Source: Nepenthes gracilis (Eukaryota; Streptophyta; Magnoliopsida; Caryophyllales; Nepenthaceae). From it: DNA of 64,000 bases. The stretch is from NCBI GenBank assembly GCA_033239525.1, contig BSYO01000004.1:16716037-16780036 (forward strand), given 5' to 3'. Every line of letters begins with the position of its first letter. The stretch's first letter is position 1. A model generated the notes under the pieces. The model was given only the letters and a program-made list of their open reading frames with translations. It ran no database searches and had not been told where the DNA came from. Shown one piece after another: positions 55,632 to 64,000 of the stretch. The position numbers and the translations under genes were made by a program.

Positions 55632-56583
55632 ATGATTAATATAGCCCGCTGTTGGAATGTGAGGGGGCTAAATGGGTTGGTAAAAGCCCATGAAGTCCGG
55701 AACCTCATCGCTCAACGGCACGTAGTATTGTGGGTTTAGTCGAAACCAAAGTTCTTTGAGAAAATTGCGTGTCCATATCAACTAGGATTAGTCCTCATTG
55801 GGATTGGCACATGAACTATTCTGCAGCCTCTCTTGGGCGTATTTGGGTTGGTTGGGATCCTACCAAGGTAGGGATGAAAATTATTTCTTCAGAAAATCAG
55901 GTTGTTCACACTGAAGTCCTGGCTCTGGAGGAAAATTTTCGTTGTATTATATCATTTATTTATGGTGCAAACTCAGAAAGTCTCCGCGCAGGCGTCTCTG
56001 GGATAGCCTTAGACAGGTGGCTTCCCTCCCTGGTGATCTTCCCTGGGCTGCGCTGGGGGATTTCAATGCTATTCGGTCTCCGTCCGAGGCACTTGGTGGT
56101 GTTTGGCACCAAAAAAGTTCATGCGAACTTGACAAATGCCTTCGAGATTGTGATCTTGAAGATGTGTGCCACGATGGCATGCATTACACATGGAATGATG
56201 GGCGGGACCCTACAAATCGGATTTTCAGGAAGCTTGATAGAGTTGTGGCAAATGGGCAGTGTATGGATCACTTCAGAAGGGCCAAAGCTACCTTCCCACC
56301 CCCGCGATTGTCTGATCATTCTCCTTGCATTATTTTCCCGTTTGATGATCGACATCGGAATCATGGGATGTTTCGTTTTAACAATTTTCTCACCAAATCC
56401 CCTAGATTTCACCAAGTAGTAAAAGATGCCTGGGTTGATGTTGTGAGAGGTACCCGTATGTTTCGTCTGGTGTCAAAACTCAAAAGCACGAAGTATGCAC
56501 TGAAAGCTCTAAATTTTCAGGAAGGAGATGTCCATGATGAAGTCTTGCGGACTAGGAAAAATTTGGAGGAAATTCAGGGTTAG
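55632..56583 (+). pseudogene. ORF2 endonuclease domain of LINE B
   Basis: ATG at 55632 begins MINIARCWNVRGLNG, the conserved start of plant L1 endonucleases (EEP/APE fold). The metal-binding Glu of VETK is read only in the next frame, near 55735. Later blocks are ALGDFNAI, YTWNDGRDPTNRIFRKLDR and LSDHSPCII, the last two with Asn/Asp-His catalytic residues, in a third frame to 56581. At least two frameshifts and a stop at 55737 disrupt it. It would nick the target DNA to prime reverse transcription. Confidence 0.82.
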
Positions 56584-58334
56584 CTCCCTTCACCCCTTGG
56601 GTGTTCCAATGTGGAATCTTCATGTAGGGTAACTTATCACGATGCCATGGCAAAGGAAGCTGAATTCTTTCAACAAAAAGCTAAAACCAGATGGCTTAAA
56701 GAGGGAGACCGGTGCACAAAGTTCTTCTTTAAAACCATAAACGGTAACAATAATCGGAAAAGAATTATCTCCCTGCTTGATGAAACTGGGAACCCGACTG
56801 TTGGGATTGAGGCTGTCCATAAATTGGTTGTCGATCATTTCAAAAAGGCACTTGGGTCCGGACATACGGGAGGCCCGATAGATGCATCACGGATTAGGCC
56901 TTACATCCATCACACTGTTCCGGAATGTCTAAATGGCCTACTCATTGGCCCAGTTACTGAGGAGGAGATTCGAAAAGCGATTTTCACGATTAGTGATGAT
57001 AGAGCTCCTGGGCCGGATGGTTTCTCTTCAAAATTCTTTAAGGCTTCATGGGAGGTTATAGGTCAATCTATTTGCAAAGCTATCTGTGATTTTTTCAACC
57101 ACGGAAAACTTCTCAAACAATTGAATACAACTATTATCAGTCTTATCCCGAAGGTGCAATCCCCGAGAACTGTTTCTGATTACCGACCAATATCATGCTG
57201 TAATGTCATCTACAAAGCCATCTCAAAGATCATTGCAAACAGGCTAAAGATGACATTACCATATCTTGTTGGAAAGTGCCAAACGAATTTTGTTGCAGGT
57301 CGTCAAATTAGTGACAATATTCTTCTCGCTCAGGAACTTCTACATAAGTATCACCTCGGACATGATCCTCCCAGGTGTACTTTGAAAATTGATTTGATGA
57401 AAGCATATGACTCCGTTCACTGGGACTTCATTATCACTATGCTGTCTCTTATGAAATTTCCTACTCAAATGGTAGAATGGATTAGGCAATGCATTACCAC
57501 CCCTTCGTACACTATGAACATCAATGGAGAAGCAATTGGTTTTTTTAAGGGGGGAAAGGCCTGCGGCAAGGTGATCCTATCTCGCCATATTTATTTGTGC
57601 TTGTAATGGAGGTGATAAATGGAATCATTGAAGTGAAGGCTAGAAGGAATGATCAATTCAATTTTCATTGGAAATGCAAAGAGACCCAAACAATCATGCT
57701 TGCCTTTGCAGATGACCTTCTTCTTTTCTCTCATGCTGATATTACCTCTATTCGGATTCTTAAAGATTGTCTTGAGGAGTTTCAATGGCTCTCGGGACTC
57801 TCGACAAATAGAAATAAAAGTGAGGTATTTATCTGTGCAAAGGACTGTTCTATCCATCATGACATTGTTGGTCTTTTGGGCTTCAAGATGGATAGTCTTC
57901 CAATCCGTTATTTGGGGGTGCCTTTGATCACCACTAGGCTCTCTTCCAAGGATTGTACTTCTCTTATAGATCGCATTACCCATCAGATTCAATCCTGGAA
58001 GAATAGGTGGCTATCATTTGGGGGTCGTTTGCAACTTGTCGCATCTATTCTTTCCTCCATTCATCTCTCTTCGGGCCTCACTTTTATCTTGCCCAAATCC
58101 ATTCTCAAATCGATTGAATGTATCATTCGTCGGTTCCTCTGGTCTGGATCTTCCGAAGGAAAGTTTACTGCAAAGGTCGCATGGGATGAAGTGTGTTACC
58201 CTAAGAGTGAGGGTGGGTTGGGACTTAGAAACTTGCGGGATCTAAATAAAGCTCTCATATGTAAACTCTTGTGGAGGCTCATCTCTAAAGATCCTGAGTC
58301 GGTCTGGTCCTCTTGGATCCATAAAAAAGGATAA
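56584..58334 (+). pseudogene. ORF2 reverse transcriptase of LINE B
   Basis: Blocks in order: KTRWLKEGDRCTKFFF, ISDDRAPGPDGFSSKFFK, ISLIPKVQSPRTVSDYRPIS, CQTNFVAGRQISDNILLAQE and LKIDLMKAYDSVHWDF (first catalytic Asp). After a frameshift near 57560 come GLRQGDPISPYLFVLVMEV, LAFADDLLLFSHAD (catalytic DD), GLSTNRNKSEVFI and IRYLGVPLITTRLSS, the usual plant L1 sequence. The RT is nearly complete apart from that frameshift and a stop at about 58332. Confidence 0.88.
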
Positions 58335-59489
58335 GAGACCGATGTATTTGGACTATTAAAGTCCCAGAGTCAACACCGTGGAGTTGGAGGAAGATTATGA
58401 AACTTCGCCCATTCATGCGCTCTCACTCCATCCATACCATCGGTGATTGGTCTGATACCTTTCTGTGGCATGACAATTGGCACCCGTTGGGGCCACTGAG
58501 TATGATTAGTTCTGATCGTACTCGTTTGGTCTCGGGGCTACCATGGGATGCAAAAGTTCATACGATTATCAGAAACAACCAATGGGTATGGCCAAATCCA
58601 TATGATCACGAAATCTCCTGTCTTGTAGAGAAAATGCCTGTGATGACCCGACTTTTATTACCATCAAAAGCCGTCGTCAAATCCAAAGTTCTTACAAATA
58701 AAAGATAAAAAGGTGAACGTAAAAATTTTTGTTTTCTTTATTCAAACCTGAGATGCATTCTAAAGATTTATAATTTCATAAATCCCAAAGTATCACGGAA
58801 ACATTCTAACATTCATAAGCAGCGGAAATCAATATTACAAGTTTCCTCAAAACAAAATAAACAAAACTCCAAAAATCTGCTCTAGCCAGCTTAAACAATC
58901 AGCTACACCATAGGATTCTACTCAACTTCGTCCTCCATAAGCTTGTCATCTGAAAAGTTACAAGAATGAGCTTACAAATCCCAGCAGGATACTCACATGC
59001 AGAAAACATAAGCATACATATAATCAAAATATAGATCATAATATAGCATAAGAAAAATTATCATATCGTTTCTTCTTGGTTCATATTCTTTTCATCTTGT
59101 CTTCAGAAAATTCATCAAAATCATTCGAAATTCATATCATCTTTAGGGACCGGACGGGAGCTGACAACATCGAGGACGGGTTGTGTGCTACCCCACAACC
59201 TAAAGCCGTATCCCCTCATTATGCTCCCCGGGGCGGGAGGTAATGCCTTTAACCCGGCATACGGGGCCATAGTCCATTGTTCTTATGCCACCAAAAGGTC
59301 CCCTCCCGTGGCCCAGGAGGCATCCTCGAGTGTCACTCCAATATCCTTCATCCATCTTTAATAGCAAGTTTAATGGAAACTCGGTTCTTGGTTCGTGTTC
59401 TTTAATGGCCAATCATCATAGTTCGAAAGTCAAAGTCGTGGAGTTCCACTTGTTGTCCATAATTACATGCCATTTTTCATATTCTTAAA

Positions 59490-60420
59490 TACATAGGCCG
59501 GAGTTCATTTCATGAAGAGGACTGAAGCTCTTAAAGCCGGATTTCTTTTATCAATGCCGGAGTGCCTTTCAAAGCCAAAATAAAAACCGGAGTTCTCTTT
59601 TTCTACAGTAGGCCGGAGTTCTTTTCTTACAAAGACGGAGTTCGTTTTCTTTAGTCAAAGCCGGAGTTCTTTTCTGGAATTCAAAGATCATCAAAACCGG
59701 AATTCTTTATTCATAAAGGACGGAGTACATTTTTAAACAAGACCGAAGTTCTTTTTCTTAAAAGGGACGGAGTGCTTCATGGACGGAGTACTTTTCTTTC
59801 AAAATCCGGAGTGCTTAAAGGGACGGAGTACTTTTCTTTCAAAATCCGGAGTACTTTTCTTTCAAAATCCGGAGTGAGTACTTTTCTCTCAAAATCCGAA
59901 GTTCATAAATCCGGAGTTCACTTTCTTATAAAATCCGAAGTTCTAAGATCCGGAGTGCTTTCTGTTAAAGTCCGAAGTTCTTAAATTCAGAGTGCATTTT
60001 CTATTACAATCCGAGTTCTAATTTCAGAGTGCTTCTGTCAAAAATCCGAAGTTCTTAAATCTAGAGTGCGTTTCTGTTTAAAATCTGAAGTTCTAAATCC
60101 GAAGTTCATTTCCTTATAAAATCCGAAGTTCTTTTGTTAATGCCGAGGTTCTTGTATCATGAGTTGTTAAGCCGGAGTTCGTTTTTATCAAGGCCGAAGT
60201 TTATTTCAAAACAACAGGACGGAGTACTATTTAAAGACGTAAAGGCCGGAGTTCCTCTTCTTTAAAACCGGAGTATTTTTCAAAAGAGGACGGAGCACAT
60301 TGTTCATAAAAAGGCCGGAGTTCTTTTGGACGGAGTTCTTTATTCAAACTGGACGAAGTACTTATTTCCTAAAATGTCGGAGTTCTAAATCGTTTTCTGT
60401 AAAATGCCGGAAGTCTTTTA
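59490..60420 (-). repeat. CGGAG array in LTR7
   Basis: Plus-strand phrases GCCGGAGTTCTTTTC, GGACGGAGTACTTTTC and AAATCCGGAGTGC/AAATCCGAAGTTC recur every 20-35 bases, ACTCCG in LTR sense. The AAATCC type dominates at 59800-60130, a local expansion not seen in LTR6. Confidence 0.85.
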
Positions 60421-60762
60421 TTTTAAATTCAGAGATCAGTTTGACAGAAACAGAAATCAATAGCAGGAATTCTTGTTTCATCTTTAGGCCTAAAATTCCT
60501 TTCCGTAAACATGCATTTAGCAAAATTCATCACCATTGACAATAAATCATAACAGAATTTTCTTTAAACATGCATTTCAGAGCGAACAGTAAAAGAATAC
60601 TTCATACAGAATATCATATACTTTCATAGCAACATAAATAAACATGAGTTTTAGAAATAGGGGTGAGTATCTTGCCTGAATTCTTTTCTACTTTTTCCTT
60701 AGCTTTCTGCCTTCTTTTTTACTGAGATTTCTAGTGGTGTCCTATCCTAATGCCCTTAAGTC

Positions 60763-60774
60763 CTTATTTATAGC
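60763..60774 (-). promoter_or_regulatory. TATA box of LTR7
   Basis: GCTATAAATAAG on the minus strand, about 84 bp before the donor-like motif and about 210 bp after the W-box-like cluster. Confidence 0.65.
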
Positions 60775-60984
60775 CCTAGGTTTTGGTGGCCATCATTTAT
60801 GATTTTTCCTATTTCCCAACGATATCATTTATGATTGTACATTTTCCAAAGGGGTGATATTTATAAATCTTACATTTCCAAGGAGGGTTGTTTTCCAATA
60901 AGTCTCGGAAATAGCCAATTTATTGATGGTCGCTCCTTCCCAATATTCTTCCTTTTTCTGTGACCGGACTTCATTATTTCATCA

Positions 60985-61085
60985 AAACAACTTCCGGTCA
61001 ACTATCGAGCGTTGACCGGATTTCTATCTCCTTTCTATTCATTTGTTCACGTTTCTCCGGTCAACATTTTTCGTTGACCGGATTT
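60985..61085 (-). promoter_or_regulatory. W-box-like pairs upstream of the LTR7 promoter
   Basis: Two GGTCAAC-GTTGACC facing pairs (CCGGTCAACTATCGAGCG then TTGACCGG; CCGGTCAACATTTTTCG then TTGACCGG) in 100 bp. Compare the six-fold cluster at the same relative place in LTR2. Confidence 0.5.
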
Positions 61086-62188
61086 CTCCTTCTTTTACTT
61101 TAACTTTGGCTTTTCATCTCAAAAACTACTCCGTCTTTATTTCATTCCGTCTTTACAAACTGGACTTCATTTTTATTAAATCCGGACTTCTTTTTACTTC
61201 GGAAATCCGGAGTGTTTTCTTTCAAGCAAATCCGGACTTCTTTTTACTTCGGAAGTCAGGAGTGTTTTTACTAAGGAAATCCGAACTTCTGTTCCCCACG
61301 GAATCCGGAGTTCTTTTTTCCAGAGGAATTCCGGAGTTCTTTTTACCAAAGGACATCCGGACTTCATTTAAATCCGGACTTCTTTTCTCCAACGAAATTC
61401 AGACTTCTTCTTACCCTGGAAATCCGGACTTCTTTTTCATCCAGAAATCCGGACTAGAATTTCACCAATGAAATTCGGACTTCTTCTTATTTCGTTTTTC
61501 GGTCAACGTGCGTTGTCCGGACTTGATGGTTAAAATTTTCTTATTAAGATTTTGGGTCGTTACAATGCCCACTTATCCTCCCAACGCCAATAGATCTGAC
61601 TTAGTGTGATAGGATGACAATGCTGATGGTAAATTTTCATCTAAATCTGCTTACTTTCTTATCCATCCTCATAAGCCGACTTTGACATGGACTAATCTTG
61701 TTTGGGGTCCCTTCCATATTCCTGCTCATGCCTTCACACTCTGGTTGGCCATTAAAGGTAGGCTAAGTACCAATGATCGCCTCCATGGGGTTCCCAATCT
61801 CTCTTCGAAATGCATCTTTTGTAACTCAGCCAATGAAAGTCACGAGCATCTCTTCTTTTCTTGTTCATACTCTAAAGATCTTTGATCCCGGATCCAAAGG
61901 AAAATGGGCATTCAGTGGCCCTAATCTGATTGGAAACAAAACATTGATTGGGCGGCCCAGAAATGGAAAGGAAAGAATTTTATGGCTCGCTCTAAAAGAA
62001 TTACTCTCGCAGCCACAGTTTATTTCATCTGGAGGGAGCGTAACAAGCGGATCTTTCAAGAATCCGCCCCACAAGATATTCCACAGATTTTTTTGACGAT
62101 TATCAATGCAGCTCGTGATAAATTGAAGACAACATTGGAAAATGACAAACGCACCCCGAGATTGTATCTGATGCGTTGGAATTTATAA

Positions 62189-63053
62189 AAAAAAAAATTC
62201 CTTGTATCGGGATTGGCTTTTTCTTTCCCGTATTCTAGTCCCAAAAAAAAAATCGTGTTGGGACTGACTGTTCTCATTTTGATACTTACCCGTGTTCTAG
62301 ATAGAAAATTAGTTTTGGGGATTGACTGATCTCTCTTTGATACTTTCCCATATCCCTTAGATATGGTATGTGTATTTTGGGCTTAATCTTGGCTGAATTT
62401 ACCTCGTTGCCCGTGTTTTGTATCGTTTTCTTAAAAAAAAAAAAAGAATCTTTCGAGATTGTCTGTTCTCACCTTGTTATTTCCCATTATTCAATCTTAT
62501 ATGGTCTCGATTTCAAGACCTTATCAAAAAAAAAATCAAAATAAAAAAAAATCTTTGTTTTTAGTTCTTGCAGGACACGTTTTCATAGAAGTGGACAACT
62601 CCAGGCACTGGCTGATGTTGCTTTCTTACACAAGCGATCCCATTGGTTCTAAGAGAAGTCAAACGAAGACATTGGGCGCTTATGAAGCAGATTGATGACT
62701 TCAAGATGGTACAATTCCATGGGAGTAGACCAATCCAGCCGATGGCAAATGATGCTACCTTGAACAGACGTTCCCATGGATTCTACGAGATGACAAATGA
62801 AGACTTTGTGTATTTATGAAGCTGATTGATGCCTCATTGAAGCTTGCCTACCCAATATACACACTGATGGATGGTGAACACGTGTTTTGCTAAATGTCTC
62901 CAGTTTCTTTTTCTACGTGGATGTGGATTCTGATTGACAAGATGAGTTCCCTCAGCTAAAAAGATCTGCGAAGGATTAGTCTTTCTGTAGCCTTGATGAG
63001 AGTTGCTATGTTGTTTTTTGTACCTTTTTCATGAATTGGTCTATGGTAGTGCT
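62189..63053 (+). other. 3' UTR of LINE B with A-rich tandem units
   Basis: From 62189 to about 62560 four units each have an A-run, then TCGTGTTGGGACTGACTGTT-like and TCATTTTGATACTTACCCGT-like phrases and TCTAGAT/CTTAGAT, with a period of about 70-110 bases. From 62560 to 63050 the sequence is unique, with a CTCGTTCGAG-type hairpin absent and no ORF of note. LINE E contains the same A-rich part. Confidence 0.6.
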
Positions 63054-63167
63054 CGGGGTATGCCCTAGCGTGGTGTTCCACCTCTAAGTTGGCAAAACAC
63101 TTGGAGCTTGAACATCATTTCTGTAAATTTTATTTATTTTAATCTCATCTTACTTACCAAAAAAAAA
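63053..63167 (+). other. 3' end module of LINE B
   Basis: GCTCGGGGTATGCCCTAGCG, hairpin arms 63075-63089 and 63099-63113 with loop TGGCAAAAC, then TTTTATTTATTTTAATC, CTTACTTACC and A9. This module is the presumed site where the ORF2 protein recognises the RNA end. Confidence 0.75.
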
Positions 63168-63183
63168 GGGATTGAGTCAGTTG

Positions 63184-63613
63184 AATCCGGAGTGCAATTT
63201 GCCGAAGTGCATTTTGTCGGAGTGCATTTTTGCCGGAGTACATTTTTGCCGGAGTGCATTTTGCTTGTTTCGTTCTTTTGGCGGAGTGGTAGCTGCTGTT
63301 GGCTCTGGCTGATGCCGGTTTACATGTGCAGTTGCTGGCTTGGGGTAAGGAGAAGCGGTATTACATAAAATTGGGAATATGCCTGTTCTTGTTATTTGGT
63401 CTAGGTGGGCCGGGATCTAAGTGGCTGGTTTAGATGTTGTACATCTAATTGTTGTTTCTTTCGCTTGGTTCATGATTCGATTCATGGTGATGCTCGGGGT
63501 ATGCCCTAGCTCTTTGTTCTAATTCTAAGTTGGCAAAACACTTGGAGTTAGAACATCCTTTTGTAAATTTTCATTCATTTTAATGCATTTACTTACTTAC
63601 CAAAAAAAAAAGA
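63184..63613 (+). mobile_element. LINE A, right part (3' end)
   Basis: Continues the GGAGT array interrupted at 50610 (TCCGGAGTGCA, TCGGAGTGCA, GCCGGAGTAC). It then has GCTCGGGGTATGCCCTAGCT, hairpin arms 63516-63530 and 63540-63554 (15 bp, two G-U pairs) and poly-A to about 63611. TGTCATTTCTA follows as the target copy. Confidence 0.85.
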
Positions 63614-63624
63614 TGTCATTTCTA

Positions 63625-64000
63625 CAGGTGCAACCAGAGAACCTCCAAAAGATTAAAGAAGGGCAAGTGAATGATCTATTTTTATGGAGATTGTTGGTAA
63701 TCTTAATCGAAACTTTTTGGTTGATTTTAATGTTTGTGCCAATGGGGTCTTAAGATTTTAGGATCAAATGCGTGTGCCTGATGACAAGGAGCTGAAAGCA
63801 GAGATTATGAAGGAGGCTCATCGAACCAGGTATACTATTCACCTTGGAATTAATAAGATTACCAGGACTTAAAGAAGATATTGTAGTGGAGGAATACGAG
63901 AAGAAAAATTATAACTTTTGTGGGTAGATGTCTTATCTACCAGCAACTGAAGGCTAAAAGGAGGAAACCATTGGGTTTGTTGCAACCACTGCCCATTCCG
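63625..64000 (+). pseudogene. Integrase zinc-finger region of element D (partial)
   Basis: Resumes D after LINE A. VPDDKELKAEIMKEAHRTRY and TIHLGINKI give the two His positions of the HHCC finger. CLIYQQLKAKRRKPLGLLQP (about 63928-63990) holds the first Cys, while the second Cys position reads Tyr. A stop at about 63871 and a frame change separate them. The catalytic core lies beyond the window. Confidence 0.75.

Larger units (their letters stand above)
58639..61564 (-). repeat. LTR7: solo LTR, 2.9 kb, TSD ATGCC
   Basis: ATGCC at 58634-58638 and 61565-61569 flanks a TG...CA unit. On the minus strand: TGTAACGACCC, a mixed CGGA array (61490-61090), GGTCAAC/GTTGACC cluster (61085-60985), TATA (60774-60763), donor-like TCAGGCAAGAT (60679-60669), an ACTCCGGC array (60420-59490), acceptor-like TAACTTTTCAG-ATGAC (CAG 58952-58950) and the end CGGGTCATCACA. 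Same architecture as LTR2 and LTR6. The LTR interrupts the zf-RVT domain of LINE B. Confidence 0.9.
58397..62188 (+). pseudogene. ORF2 zf-RVT domain of LINE B, split by LTR7
   Basis: Left part 58397-58638: DTFLWHDNWHPLGPLS, then WVWPNPYDHEISCLVEKMP, cut by LTR7. Right part from 61570: KSAYFLIHPHKPTLTWTNLV, WGPFHIPAHAFTLWLAIKG, CIFCNSANESHEHLFFSC with the Cys/His pattern and, after a frameshift near 61885, ATVYFIWRERNKRIFQESAP. Ends at TAA about 62188, close to the ends in LINE H and J. Confidence 0.85.
50611..63167 (+). mobile_element. LINE B: autonomous-type L1 LINE, full length, now broken
   Basis: GGGATTG[G/A]GTCAGTTG at 50595-50610 and 63168-63183 is a 16-bp target duplication with one change. 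Without LINE C, LTR7 and their target copies the unit is about 7.1 kb: a CT-rich 5' hairpin (ACCCTAGAGAGAGATGC, then TTCTCTCTAG), ORF1 with DUF4283, ORF2 with endonuclease, RT and zf-RVT, an A-rich 3' UTR, GCTCGGGGTATGCCCTAGCG, the 3' hairpin and poly-A. It is the only copy here with a near-complete coding set and is the natural model for the source of the LINE machinery. Confidence 0.9.
21840..64000 (+). mobile_element. Element D: degenerate Ty3/gypsy element carrying all right-half insertions
   Basis: Starts TGTGAGGTTTCG inside element 5 and runs off the right edge. Its LTR survives in four pieces: 21840-22096, 25545-25652, 28929-29393 and 43562-about 44740. It is followed by gag with zinc knuckle, protease, RT, RNase H and the integrase zinc finger in standard gypsy order. 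LTR6, LINE F, element G, LINE I and LINE A interrupt it. Many stops show it is dead. The domain order and zinc-finger wording suit a Del/Tekay-like lineage, which a phylogeny would have to confirm. Confidence 0.8.

Noticed and set aside
1..64000. tRNA or rRNA genes
   Set aside because: Reading both strands I saw no tRNA arm pattern or rRNA sequence. The tRNA-like pieces are only primer-binding sites. A tRNAscan run would settle it.

Overview
The window is a piece of plant nuclear DNA, almost certainly intergenic heterochromatin, built from retrotransposons inserted into one another. I find no host gene, rRNA or tRNA. The plant signs are LTR elements primed by an initiator-Met-type site (TGGTATCAGAG), a Tat-like Ty3/gypsy element with two RNase H domains and an antisense extra ORF, and plant L1-type LINEs with a DUF4283-like ORF1 and a zf-RVT tail. 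The species cannot be named from this sequence; a flowering plant is most likely. Every coding region is broken by stops, frameshifts or insertions.

Layout. Left half (1-21840): a chain of LTR elements, each cut by the next. Element 1 (+, 1-8247, no coding capacity) sits in the interior of element 2 (-, 8248-16339). Element 2 sits in LTR3 (-, 16340-17434), which sits in element 4 (-, 17435-21232), which sits in the LTR of element 5 (+, 21233-21840). LINE copies were added later: K at 5081-7052, J at 12972-16221 and E at about 18293-19270. Right half (21840-64000): a gypsy element D (+) starts just after the element 5 primer site and runs off the window. Its LTR is split by solo LTR6 (22097-25544, TSD AGATT), LINE F (25653-28928) and a complete Tat-like element G (29394-43561, TSD GTTCT), which itself carries LINE H. 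D's coding part is cut by LINE tail I and by LINE A (48288-63613). LINE A contains LINE B (50611-63167, an autonomous-type L1 of about 7.1 kb once later inserts are removed). LINE B contains LINE C in ORF1 and solo LTR7 in the zf-RVT domain. Target-site duplications support most right-half junctions.

Patterns that plain annotation does not explain. (1) The long LTRs share a splice-donor-like motif (AGG[C/T]AAGT) downstream of the TATA box and a branch-point/pyrimidine/CAG-ATGA acceptor-like motif 0.3-0.7 kb before the LTR end. This predicts an intron inside the LTR that holds large CGGAG arrays and minisatellites. (2) The LINEs end in a 12-16 bp hairpin next to the poly-A, with compensating base changes between copies. 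Long non-coding elements (A, C, F, K) share both that 3' end and a CT-rich 5' hairpin with the coding LINE B, which suggests an autonomous/non-autonomous LINE partnership. (3) CGGAGT motif arrays occur in both the LTRs and the LINE UTRs. (4) W-box-like GGTCAAC clusters lie upstream of three LTR promoters. (5) The non-coding LTR elements keep a central copy of their polypurine tract and a conserved block after the primer-binding site.
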